From assembly GCA_037783545.1 (NCBI GenBank), contig JBBELK010000011.1, positions 930,001-994,000 on the forward strand: a DNA stretch of 64,000 nt, written 5' to 3'. Positions 47,101 through 61,000 of this stretch are shown piece after piece; position 1 is the first letter of the stretch; every line of letters starts with the position of its first letter. The position numbers and the translations under genes are program-made. The stretch is from Henricia sp. BOLD:AAB3569. Taxonomy: Eukaryota; Echinodermata; Asteroidea; Spinulosida; Echinasteridae. Under the pieces are notes generated by a model. The model ran no database searches. It was not told where the DNA came from and saw only the letters and a program-made list of their open reading frames with translations.

Positions 47101-50100
47101 AAAGCTGTTTAGCAGAAAAAGTTGCCTAATCCAAAATGTGTTTGCTTTATAAAAATGGGTTAATAGTCAAAATTGTATGTAAACTTGTGTTCTTAGCAAG
47201 AATAGCAGAACACCAGTGAATTGTAATACACATCACATAAGATTTTGACTGCTAGCCCATTTTTATAAAGCAAACAAGTTTTGGATTAAGCAAAATTGGC
47301 CCCCCGGTCGCAAAACTTGACCTAGACTACTAAAATTGCATTCATTTCACATGGTTGGGTCACATATGTGCATTCTAGAAGACTGCAAAAATATAAATAC
47401 ATAGCTACAAAAATTTAGTCTGGTTATCTGGATACTAAGCACAGACTTGAAACCATTGTTTTCTCTGCACAGATCCAATGCAGTGTCGTCAATGGGTCAC
47501 AGGTCATTGACCTTTCCCCCCTGGTCAGCGAGCGTGGCTACTACCTAGCCAATTCGGACACGTCCGACCGACAGTACTACATCAATTTCTGTCGCCCTTT
47601 AAACCCTATTCCTGGAGTCAGGTGCCCTCCGGGTTCGGCCGCATGCGTGGATAAGGACCACACCCAAACGGTATGTGGGGATTTGGGGTTTTTCCATTGG
47701 GAACTAGACCTATAGGTAAAGGTCGTGCTTGTAATTACAAGCCGGAGTGCCGATCTCTCTTTCATTAGCAAGGGGGCCAGACTCCTCTGTCGAGTTTGCT
47801 GTGGGGGGTTCGACACTCCTCCCACACAGCGAGTCTGTTTACCTTCCCAGCATGATGCTGGTACCCATTTATACACATGGGTGGAAAGAGGCAAGTGAGG
47901 CAAAGTGCCTTGCCCAAGGCCACAAGACACTAGTTGAAATCGGACTCGAACCTGCAATATTCAATTAAGAGTCAAGTGCTCTAACCATTACATTACATTT
48001 CTTCCCTTCAGGCCATTTGTGGCCGCTATGGCCTCTAAAGGGTTAATACCACAAATTTATTGGCATTTTTTAGCTTACTTGGATTTTCTGCTTGCTTGTA
48101 GAAACACAGTTTCCTTGGAAAATATGTACCAGGCCCGTAACCAGCGAGTTTTGCGGGGGGGGGGGGGGGGGGGGGGATCGAATAGTGCCGTCAGGCACTA
48201 GTTTTTAAACAGTAAAATGCCGGCTATATACATCACACCAAAACCACTTAGCGGTACTAACTTTTTCAAATATTTGGATATATTTATTCTCAATATCCAA
48301 CTGGCTATATTGTGCGACGAAAAATTTAATTATTCAAATTATTGAATTTTTATTTTGTAGAGCGGAACTCCCTGTTCCGCGGGGGGGATCGTCCGATCCA
48401 CCAGATCCCCCTGGTTACGGGCCTGCGTACGGTGAAGCATCAAAAGTAGTACTCAAGATTTCTGACGGACCAAAATAAATATATTTTTCTCTGGTTGTAT
48501 CCTGGATGTTCAACAACCAAACAAAAATGTTCTTAAATTTTCAGAATCTGGGAAGTCTATTTGAAGGCCCCAAAATCAGCACGGATGGTCGTGTCAGCAT
48601 CACCTACGTGAATGGATCACAATGCAAAGATGATAAGACTAGGAATATCTCAACGGTAGTTACGCTGTTCTGTGAGAGAGGAACATCACAGGTAAGGGTA
48701 GAAACATCGGTGGTCCTAAGACTGGATTGACAATGAGCCTTGTCACTCTTAAATTTGATATGTCGCTTTGAGAAGAAGTGGCATGGCAAGAATTTGTGAG
48801 TGAAATGAAATGACTCAATGAAAACTTCAGCATGAATTTTGTAAATTTTGTAATGTTTTAATGTTTTAATTAAATATTATGTGCGTCGTTTCACTCCAAA
48901 TTCCCTCAACATCATTTTTTTTTTTCAAGCGACACGTCAACGTGTGAAAAGGCTCAATGTGCCCTTAAAAACAATTCCATAGCTCGACAAAATATTTGAC
49001 CTTATTTCATATAATTGCGATTTTTAACGCATTCTTGGGAATAGCATTTAACATGTAGTGCATATCCTGCATCGTGTATGGACAAATAACATCCATTTAA
49101 CAAAAAATAAAACTTTATTGATTTTTCACGTTCCAGGGGACACCAACATTGGACGATGAAAGCAACTGCGTCTACCACTTTTCCTGGCCGACCAACGCCG
49201 TTTGTCCCCCCTCCAAGTCCTCACAAAGCAAGGATTGCAAGTATTTTGACGACAGATTGCAGTACGAATATGATCTAAGCTCACTGGCAACCAACGAAGT
49301 TCAGGTATTGTTGAATGCCGCAATTTTTAAAGTCTTTTATAAAGTTTAGACGCATGCGGACAAGCCCGCCCCATAACAACATGGGATTCCCAGCCATCTT
49401 CAAAATGAGGGAAACCTAAAAAACAAGTTTCCCTTTTTCCAGTCAGAGAAAAGTCGGAATCTGAAACAAAAATTCAAGGATTTTGATTGGCCCAAAAGAG
49501 AAAGTCGTCAGTTTATTTTTTGTTTAAACAGGGTATTCACTGGCAGAGCGGTCTAGTGAATCGTATTCAAAAATTGGGTTAGTTCCAAAGGTAGTGAGTT
49601 CGAATCCCGGTCCGGCCCATCCATGGTGCGTGTACCCCTTGAGCAAGGTACTCTGTCACGCATTGCTTCTCTCCACCCAGGGGTAAAATGGGTACGTGGT
49701 GCTTGCACTGGGGAAGGAAACTGCAGACTCGAGCAGTAGTCGGCTCTATCACCGGGTAGCCTATAAAACAAAATGGAGGCTCAAAAGCCAAGGAGTTGGG
49801 AGATAAGCACCCGCGGAAACCATGCATGCCCCTTTTTTTCCACTGGATTCACAGGATGAATGGTGTGTTTAACTGGAAATAGGTCAAAACACTAGTCATG
49901 GGATTTTAAAAATCGGGGGAAAAAAACAACTTTTAACTGCATTACACAACACCCTGGACCTACAACCTCCCGAAGGAAGAGGCAGGTGTAATTGCTTAGT
50001 AGCCAAGTACGAGCACAATTTTTTTCATACCTTATATTTCTCAAAATTTCAATTTTTAAAAATGTTTTCCCCTTCAGGTCAAGGATCCAGACAATCGCGA

Positions 50101-53100
50101 CTATTCCCTCCATCTTTGCGGCTCTGTAACCAGCTCGGACAGTGCTTGTGCTAACTCCGCAGTCTGCGTGAAAAGCGATGGACAGAGCTCCTCACTGGGT
50201 CTTCTCGATAAGCAGTTGTTCTCTATCGAGGGGCACATTCTCAAAGCACAATACACATCCGGCTCGCAATGTGTACAAAGTAAGTACCTATTTTTATTAT
50301 TACATGAGCGTGACCAGATTTGTCAAAAAAATTGATTTCGTTCTAACTTTACCAATCATGTAAAATACCTCCCCGAAATACCATCCATGGGAAGAAAAAA
50401 TGAAATATACAATCTCCAATTTGGATGTTGAAACAAAACAATTGGTGTAATCACTGCACTTCTTTATGTAACCAGATAAATTAGTTTACAAAACATTGGT
50501 GGTTTTTTGCCGATATCCCTAGAAATATACAGATTGAGGGCGTGAAATTTCAGAATGGTAATCCGAAAAATATGACACATGATATGGTATCAAAATCTCA
50601 ACACCCATGGGAAAAATGGGAGGCTCAAAAATGTGATCTGGTTACGCTCCTTTTTAGGTGTTCCATATATATAGTGCACTATTCATATGAACGTGTTCAC
50701 ATGCGCTGCACATAGTGGAACTCATGAAGCGTGCATTTATCTTCCACCTAAACATCAAGATACATAGGTGGGTGGAGCCATTGGCAGCCAACGGCCAGAG
50801 ACACCGGGGAATCCCCTTACTCTTCACGAAAGGATCTTTTACGTTTGTTACACAACACACTGGACCAACGGCTTTACAGCCCTTCTAAATGATGGAGCAA
50901 TTGTGGTTAAGTGCTTTGCTCAAGGGCACAGGTATCACAACCGGGTGTCAAACCCCACACCAAGTTTTGACCCAATGTTGTGAGTTAATGACCCAAACCA
51001 CTCAGCCACAGTACCCCTTCTTGAAGTATGAAGCTCTCGTGAAATGACATACCTTTTTACTTCTTATTTTGTGCAGGTTTTTCCAAGAAGAGACAAACCA
51101 CGATAATCTTCAAGTGCTCAGAGACCGTTATGCCCAACCAGCCCACATTTTTCTCCGTAAGTTGTTGTTAAAAGCAATTTCCAATCAAATATTCACTTCC
51201 CTCCCATAAAACAGTCTCTTGCAACAGTCAAATGACTGTTTTCACCTATTCCTCTGACAAGGTATCTGTCATGCAGATACACTTCATTCAAGCGGAATGC
51301 ATACCCTCAATAAAATATTTGCATATACCCACAATATCCCTAACTTATTGAGAGTAGTATATAAATATAAAGATGTATTTATATAGATGCGTGTGCGCAA
51401 ACAATTATTTATAAGGGCGCCCTCGTTACTGGACTTGTGCGGGACTTGTGCGGGACTTGTCACGGACTTGTGATTTTATCGGCTCTGGACTTGTGATGGA
51501 CTCAACTACAATGCTGTAACATTTCCTGACAAACCTGTGTCTTACATGAATCGCATTTTGAAATCGTTTCTCCAACAGTCTGACTACAACTGTAACTACG
51601 TGTTTCAGTGGGAAACACCGCTGGCCTGCCCGCCAATGAGCATGCCCTGTAACCTCCCGTACAGTGAGAAAGCCTACGACCTACAACCTCTATCCCAGAT
51701 CACAGGCAGTTGGCAGTTTAAGGATGACGATGGAAACACGTTAGTACATGCGCAATGTTGAACCTCAGTAGTGGCACTTGTTGAACCTTGCGCAATGTTG
51801 AACTTTTAGTGGCACTCGGCCCTTTTTTTTCTTTCTATTTTTTTTAATTGATTCATTCTCACTCACTGGCCAATTTAAATGTTGGGCGAAAATTATTTTT
51901 GGCATCAAATCGCAATAGACCATTTGCATAGGCGGCCATGACAGGGGGCAATCACATTGTCACTGTGTGTCATGCATGAGTAGGCACTTTGTCACATCAT
52001 TTAAATATGAAAACCTACCCCCTGTCATGGCCGCCAGTGCAATGGTTCTATACCAGCACAGAGAACTATCAAACAGTTATACTCGGGTTTTTTAGTATGG
52101 CATATGGCATCGTGGGGTACCGTGGCCGAGCGGTTTGGGTCATTGACTCGCAATCATAGGTGAAAACTTGGGGTTGCGGGTTCGAATCCGGGTGCGGTAC
52201 CTGTGCTCTTGAGCAAGGCACTTAACCACACTTCGGAAGGGATGTAAAGCCGTTGGTCCAGTGTGTTATGTAATGGTAACGCACTCTAAAGATCCCAGAG
52301 CATTCTTTCGTGAAGAGCAAGGAGATTCCCCGGTGTCTCTGGCCATTTCTAATTCTTCATGCTTCCTCACGCTTGCGAGTGACAGTGCAATGAGCACTAT
52401 TGAGGAATCCTTGGTATGAATACCAGAAAGAAATAATAATAACTAGAGCTTCGCGTTTGTGTTTTTTACAAACGCAAGGTGATCGGGTGACATAAACATT
52501 GAAATGATGATGACGACACAGTTTTAAATTGTTTGAAAACTTGAGTTGTTTGATGTTGAAAAAGTATTGGAATTCTCAAGACATGACTCTGACTATTCAA
52601 CGCTAAAATTGTGTATCTGATGACGTCATAATTGTCAATCTCATCATAACGTTACTATTGTGTGCACAGATTGTTCAAGTATCTACTGAAGAACAAGTTT
52701 TGACATATAGGCCTAGGCCTATATGTGGTGAAAGAATCTTTTCAATATCTATTACAGTTCTAAAGATTTTGTCATTTGAGATCATATTACTGTAGTATAT
52801 CGCCGTGTGGGGAGTTGGGGTTCAATTGCATCTAGATTAAACTGACGCTTCAGTCAACTTGAGTTGCGGTCCACCATGTCCATTTTATTTCCAACACAGC
52901 AACGATTTCCAGCATGTCACATTCACAGTTTTCGGTGAGAAGACATATTTACTCTGGTCCGCCGACTAAGGCTAGCCGTAAATAATTACACCCAAGATAC
53001 AACAGCTAAGTCACCAAAAGTAAATGTCCTTGTGCTATCTAGTGTTTATTCAACTTTCCTGGCGATGATGCCACGGAAACTAGCAGTTTTACATCTTCAA

Positions 53101-55030
53101 AAGTCCAATTTTCTCGGTTGTAAATCAAGCCCTGCTTATTATGTATCGTCTGTCTGACTTATTCACTACTCGCGCACGTACGTGTATATCATTGGCCGTG
53201 TGGCCCAGACATTATGACCTCTGACCCGAGACAGGCCGCCTTGATACAAGTTCTATTATTAGAAGTCCAGCACTATATATGGGCGCAAATCGTCAGATTA
53301 GTGGAGGCTTGGCATAGCGCCCTCAAACGACTGAGTTAGCTTAATTATCAAGGGACCCAACAAATAACTTCTCCACATTACGTAACCACCGTGCACGTGA
53401 TGACGTCATCAGTGGTATATATGTAGTCATAAAGTCCACATGTGAGGGAACATTTCGTTCCGTAGAACTATGGTCAAATTCCCTACCACTTTGGCTCTAT
53501 TTGCATTCAAAATGCTAAAAAGGTGTACATTTTCGAACCTCTTCCGGTTTGGACCGGAGGTTTGGGTCACACAGGGGTCATGCCATTGTATGATTTGTTC
53601 AGTTCATTGCGACCTATCATGCTGTGAAAGAATTGTTCAAGTATCTATTACGATTCTTAAGATATGAATTTTTGAAATAATAACCATTTAATTTGTGTAA
53701 TTTGACACCTGTGACGATATCATGACGTCACAATGTTGTGCACAAATTGTTCAACAATTTGATAAACATCAATTTCTTAAATGTGGCGAAAGAATCATGC
53801 AAATATCTGCTGTAGTTCTCAAGATACAGCATTTTTAAACAATTCAGCTCCAAATTTGCGTATTTTGACACCACATTACGTAAGTACCGTCGATATGATG
53901 ACGTCACCAATGGTATAGTCAAAAAGTCCACATGTGTGGAAACATTTCGTTCCGTAGAAATATGGTCAAATTCACTACCACTTTGAATCTATTTGCATTC
54001 AAAACGCTTAAAAAATGCACATTTTTGAACAACTTCCGGTTTGGACCGGAAGTAGGCGTCACACAGGGGTCATGACATCGTATAATTTGTTCAGTTCATT
54101 TAGACTTATCATGTTGTGAAAGAATTGTTCAAGTATCTTATACGGTTCTTGAGATATGAATTTTGGAAATAATAACCTTTGAATTTTTGTAATTTGACAC
54201 CTGATGACGTCATTATTACGTCACACTTGATGCCATCATGATACTATACATTCTGGTGAAAGTCTGCCGTAGGGCCTATGTCTGTATCTAATTTACTAAC
54301 GATTCAGCTTGGTTTGATGGGCATTGTTGCTGGTAAGTGTAAAAACTGAGATTCTCAGTTTCGTTGAACTTTGACCTCCAATTGACCCCAGAAGGAAGGG
54401 TCAGATGAAAATGCCCACACAAAGAAAATTGTAGCACAAAATGTCATCTATAAACCTGCTAAATACGAAGATCCTGGGTCACGTGGTTTTCAAGACGGAA
54501 GCATTTTAAAATATGCATATTTTGGTTTTTTGGGGGGTGTAATTTGATACTTGATGACGTCACGATGACGTCACGCTTGATGCCATCATAATATTATACA
54601 CGCTGGTGAAAGTCTGCCATATGACCTATGCCTGTACTTAGTTACTTAAAGATTCAGCTTGGATTGATGGGCATTGTTGCTCAATAAGTGCAAAAATTAA
54701 GATTTTCGTTTTCGTTGAACTTTGACCTCAGATTGACCCCAGAAGGAAGGGTCAGATGAAAATGACCACACGAAGAAAGTTGTAGGCCATGATCTTATCT
54801 ATAAGCCTGCTAAATACGAAAATCATGGGTCACGTGGTTTTCCAGACGGAAGCATTTTAAAACATGCATATTTTAGTCATTTTTGGGTTGTAATTTGATA
54901 CCCAATGACGTCACAATGACGTCACACTTGTATGCACACCTTCACATTGGGGTTGATGTTCCTACAAAGTTTCAAGTTGATAGCTTGAACCGTTTTGAAG
55001 AAAAGCTCTGGAAACGTTTGAGTGGAAAAA

Positions 55031-55063
<33 letters not shown>

Positions 55064-58000
55064 GACAAAGAAATCGTACAATAGTAATAGGTGATCGGAA
55101 TGAGTTCCGATCACCTAATAATAATAATATGAAGAGCCACATGCCCATTGCAAAAATATTAGACTGGTTCCGTGTTTTAATATACACTGAGATTTCTTTT
55201 AATGTCTTGAATTGCAGATATTATTTGAACCTATGTCAGCCAGCCTTAAACACACCAGACGGTTGCCCCAAGGAGGCCAGTATTTGCCGGCAGAAAGCTG
55301 ACGGTTCGGTGAACACACTGGGAATGATATATACACAGCTGCTTAATGCAGATGGTAGGTTTGCCTCCAGTTTGACTGACTGAGGGCCACCAATGCTAAT
55401 GGCCTCATGCCCTGCTGAGTTGGCCCTGATGCCCCTTCAAGATATACACTTTCTAAGGCCAGCATGCCCTATCCCAGGCCTTGACATTAACCAAGACCAC
55501 CGACGCTAATGGCCTCATGCCCTGCTGAGTTGGCCTGATGCCCCTTCAACATATACACTTTCTTAGGCCAACTTGGCCAGCATGCCCTATCCCAGGCCTT
55601 GACATTAACCAAGGCCACCGAGGCCAATGGCCTCATGCCCGGCTGAGTTGGCCCTGATGCCCCTTCAAGATATACACTTTATGAGGCCAACTTGGCCAGC
55701 ATGGCCTATCCCAGCCCTTGACATTAACCACGGCCACCAAGGCTAATGGCCTCATGCCCTCCTGAGTTGGCCCCGATGCCCCTTCAAGATATACACTTTC
55801 TGATGCCAACTTGGCCAGCATGCCCTATCCCAGGCATTGACATTAACCACGGCCACCAAGGCCAATGGCCTCATGCCCTGCTGAGTTGGCATGATACCCC
55901 TTCAAGATATACACTTTCTAAGGCCAACTTGGCCAGCATGCCCTATCCCAGGCATTGACATTAACCACGGCCACCAAGGCCAATGGCCTCATGCCCTGCT
56001 GAGTTGGCATGATACCCCTTCAAGATATACACTTTCTAAGGCCAACTTGGCCAGCATGCCCTATCCCAGGCATTGACATTAACCACGGCCACCAAGGCCA
56101 ATGGCCTCATGCCCTGCTGAGTTGGCATGATACCCCTTCAAGATATACACTTTCTAAGGCCAACTTGGCCAGCATGCCCTATCCCAGGCATTGACATTAA
56201 CCACGGCCACCAAGGCCAATGGCCTCATGCCCTGCTGAGTTGGCATGATACCCCTTCAAGATATACACTTTCTAAGGCCAACTTGGCCAGCATGCCCTAT
56301 CCCAGGCATTGACATTAACCACGGCCACCAAGGCCAATGGCCTCATGCCCTGCTGAGTTGGCATGATACCCCTTCAAGATATACACTTTCTAAGGCCAAC
56401 TTGGCCAGCATGCCCTATCCCAGGCATTGACATTTACCACGGCCACCAAGGCCAATGGCCTCATGCCCTGCTGAGTTGGCATGATACCCCTTCAAGATAT
56501 ACACTTTCTAAGGCCAACTTGGCCAGCATGCCCTATCCCAGGCCTTGACATTAACCAAGGCCACCAAGGCCGATAGCCTCATGCCCTGCTGAGTTGGCCT
56601 TAATGCCCCTTCAAGATGTACACTTTCTGAGGTCAACTTGGCCAGCATGCCCTAACCTCTTAAATTTCACAAACCTTATATACACTAACAACCAGTACAT
56701 ATTTGGAACAAAGTTGGCCATTGTGCCCCTCCAGTTGGCCTCGGTTCCTTTTGAAATTTGGGCAAAATCAAGGACAGATTGACCTGCTCCTAATTATTGT
56801 AATGTCGAGGATTGTCAGATTTTTTATCTGGTGTTTTGTTGTTTCAGGCGATGCCAACAAACCAACCATTCACGTCACATTCAGGGAGGGTAGCAGTGCC
56901 TGTGGTTCCGGTAGCAGTGCGCCAGCTGAGAGTGAAATTCTCCTAACATGCTCCAACTTGCTTGGAGCCCCAAAACTGAAAACGTAACAGACACTTGTTT
57001 TGGCTTCCTAAGTCTGATTCAACGTCAATTACAAATTGGTATTTGAGGGAAACTCCACTCACAAGCATGTGGAAGAAATCAGGGGGTCGTCGATTTCACA
57101 AAACGCTAAGATTTGTCTTAGGAAAGGTTACTCGTCTTGTCTTAATACTAATACCACATGTAGGATCGATGCCAAGATAAGAGTTTTGTGAAATCGGCCC
57201 CTGGTTCCTAATCTTAATTCCAAGTACCGACTAAATCATTCAAAAATTATACACACACCCGGATTTATCCAACAATTTTAAAATAAAATTTGATTCCCAG
57301 TCAAATAACAATTTGATAAATTTACACTGTTTTAAAACCACAAATAAATCGTAGCACGCAAAGTGAATCAAAGTGTGGCGATTTCCTCAGGCTTCTGATT
57401 TCAACAAATTATGAGACTCTGGCATAACAAAGTTAGGCCGGGGTCACACGGGAAATCTTGTAATTACTCTATCATGATACGATCATGATAGAATGAACAA
57501 CGAGAGCGGTCACACGCCAATCTATCATGATAGTATCACAATAGAAAACAACTCGATGATGAGAATTCTCGTCGTTCACCTTTCATGATACTATCATGAT
57601 AGATTTGGGGTCACACGAATAAAATCTCGTAATTCAACTACAGTAATACTATGATAGAGTGGAATCTTGTAATTCGTGTGACCCCGGCCTTAGACTCTGC
57701 CTTGAAGAGTTAAAATGTATTGTTATTTTTTCGTTTTTTTTTCAGTGCGCCTGGAGCCAACGAGGCTGAATGCAAGTTTGTCTTTGAGTGGCAGTCTAAA
57801 GTAGCCTGCAGTGAGGAAAGGTGACTGGAATTTTATCTTTGTAAACAAAATTGTCTGATAAAATGACAAAAGTACGACTGCACTCGACAAAAAGTAGTAA
57901 ACAAATTTTGGATGGGAGAAAAAAAATTCAAAAATGAGAATAAGATAATCGGTTATTTTTAGTAAGATTTTTCAGTGAATCCAATTCACGAAGTTCAAAA

Positions 58001-61000
58001 TCAATCAATGTCAAAGTCATTTCATAAATAAGCAATTAATATAATCGGTTAAGATAAACTCCTCAAAAAAGTTCGGAAAGTCAAGTTTGACTGACGATTT
58101 ATCTCTTGTTGCAAAATAATTTTCCTTGAATTTTATATCATTGGAAAGCCCTGTTATTCCTCTTTACGATGATGTGTCATTTGTTATGATTAAGCAATTA
58201 GGGGATGTGCAGCACAGCTGAATACGGGGGCGGGTGTAAAGTGAAATGTCACAAAATGCATTGCTATTGTCAAAAAGTGCATTGACACATTCCCATCCTC
58301 CAAGCAAAAGGGGAATGCACTGCATGACAATAGCAGTGAATTTTGTGGCATTTCACTTTCCACCCACCCCTGTATTCCGCTCCACTGCACATCCCCCAAT
58401 TGATTAATCATAACAAATGACACATCACTGTAAAGAGGAATAACAGGGCTTTCCAATGATACCAAATTCAAGGAAAATGATTTAGTAACAAGAGAGAAAT
58501 CGTCAGTCAAACTTGACTTTCCGAACTTTTTTTGAGGAGTTTAGTTGGATATATACATTATTTTGGTTTATCACCAATGAAGCCTGAAGCCTGCAATTTT
58601 TGTTGAATTATTATTCCTGCAGAGTTGCCGTGGAGCTGAAAGACGGAAAAGTGACTGATCCAGAGACTATGACAACCTCTGACCTTTCACCTCTCATCAA
58701 ACATGGGTATGATTAACATCAAAAACCTGTCTTTTAGCGCATGCTCATCTCAAGAAATTGGTTTATCTTGAAAGTTAACGCATGTTGTGCATTGCTTACT
58801 GCTTACCAGTCTATTAAAATGCCAGGGGCATATTTGACAGAAAACTACTTTCAAGCATGGCTATGAAGTTGGCCCCTCGCCCCTGATCTATTCTTAATCT
58901 TTTTTTGTACATTGTGACGGCAGTAAAATACTTCATTTCCCTGTGTACTGCACTTGTATTTTTTTCCACATGAATTCAGGTACATAACTGTTGATGTAAA
59001 CAAGGCAAGGATAAATAATGTTATATTTTGTTTGATTTAAGTCATTTCTTGTAACTTGGATACCTTGCAACATCAGAAATAACCCACATGTCCAAGCTCA
59101 CCCAAATTATACATACAGGAAGAGTTTACTTGGACAGTTACTAGTACATACACATTGAAGGATTTTGTTTCATGATAAGTTTAAATCTGGCCTTGAAATG
59201 ACGACAACCCAATAAACTTGGTTTCAGACGCTGGGAAGCCCAAGGCGACGAGCGGATCGAGAAAGCGGGACAGCAATCAGTCTACAAGTACATCATCGAC
59301 CTCGCTAAGACAGACAAGCCAGTCGATCAAGACACGAACGGTGTCTGTAATACGGCAGCCGTCTGCCAGAGTAAAATTGATGATCCGTTCTTCAGAAATA
59401 TCGGCGAGAAAACTCGAGTAAAGTACTTCATGAAAGGTGGGTAAATTGATCAATATAGCAGGGTTATAGTCGACTTGTGATAGACTTAACAGTCACTCCT
59501 AAATGCCACGCAGAAAAGCATGCCATGTACACACTCACTCACTCACTCAGTCACTGTACAATACTGTACTTGTAGCGCACACGTGTACTACCGACTTAAC
59601 ACGAAGATCTTCGGTTTCATGCGGAAGTGCGCAAAACGGGCTAATGTGAAATTCGTCTATTGTGGCTTTTTCTGGCACACGCAAGGTTTTGAAAACTGTC
59701 TGTTTTCTTTTTGTCTTCAAATAGATGAAGTTTTAGAGATGGTCTTCACCAATCCTAAAGCTTGTGGCAGAGACAGCACAGAAGACGTGGAAACTACAAT
59801 AAAATTCATTTGTGATCCCAATGCTAAATTGGTGAGAATTTGCCCTTAATTTCATCTAAAACCCTCACAGTAAACCTTCATCATGACTCCACAATTGTTT
59901 TTGGCAAAGCATCCCAACATTGACCCCGTTCTCACTACTAGAGAAATCGCTTCGTTCGACGAAGATTAGTAAATCATCGTTAGTTAATAAAGCTTGCGTT
60001 CATATATCACTTAACGAAGATCAAACGGAGATCGGTACCGTACACATTATGTCGCGCGTCTAGATGCGCTGTGTGGTTTTCCAGTGGCGCGTCAAAAACA
60101 ACGCTTGCTGGGCGCTTGACACACAACGTGCTTGTGCAACCAGGCCTGCCAAATTGCTTCGTCGAACGAAGGGAGCCGTTCTCATCACAAATTTGCTTCA
60201 TCGAATGAAGCGATGTCTTCGTCGAATGAAGCTATTTGCTTCATCGAATGAAGCTATTTGCTTTATTGAATGAAGCGATTATAATCATCGTCGAATGAAG
60301 AGGTGTGCGTTCACATCAGAAAAACTCTTCGCGAATCATCGTTTAATCATCGTTGAACGAAGCAATTTCTCTAGTGAGAACGAGGTCAGTGACAGTTTTA
60401 TACATTTATCACAGAAAGAAATAATGACTGCGAAGTTCCCCTGAATTATGAAAAATATGCTGAGTTTCAATGAATAATTAGAAGAAAAACTGAATTTGAT
60501 TTAAATGAATTCATGCAAAAATTTTCTGACTTTTTTCTTCTTTTTTTTTACACATTTTTAGGGTCAGCCAGTTTTTAACTACGAATCAAGTAATTGTCAG
60601 TACTACTTTATGTGGGACACTTCTCTACTGTGTCGAACAACGTAAGTCGCAAAACCCCCACGTTAATTATTTTATTTATTTATTTGATACTGCTCTGTTA
60701 ACTTCTCACCAGCAGGTAAACTCAGAACAGACCAACAACCATGGTAAACTTTCCCTGGGTTTTGCTGATCGATGCTTTTACAGTAGTTATCCTCAACGAT
60801 AGGTTTTAAATAATCACCAACATTTGACTCAAGGCCGTCTTAAAGCTGGCAGTGGTGAAATCTAAGTCTAGCCAGAAGGATGAACAATTAAAATAATTGC
60901 CATTTTAGTGGTTCAACTTGTAACTTTACTGAGACCCACATAACTTTACTGAGACCCACATACTTGTGAGGACTTACAGGGCCTTGTAAATAGTAAACTG

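Noticed and set aside
54883-55383. 166-residue lysine-rich ORF
   Set aside because: Only its 3' part (from 55,218) is real, as IGF2R exon 36. The rest is repeat and an AAAAG-rich tract read through the intron.
55633-56548. Five nearly identical 61-residue ORFs
   Set aside because: They are successive 118-bp satellite units read in the same frame and show no sign of a gene.
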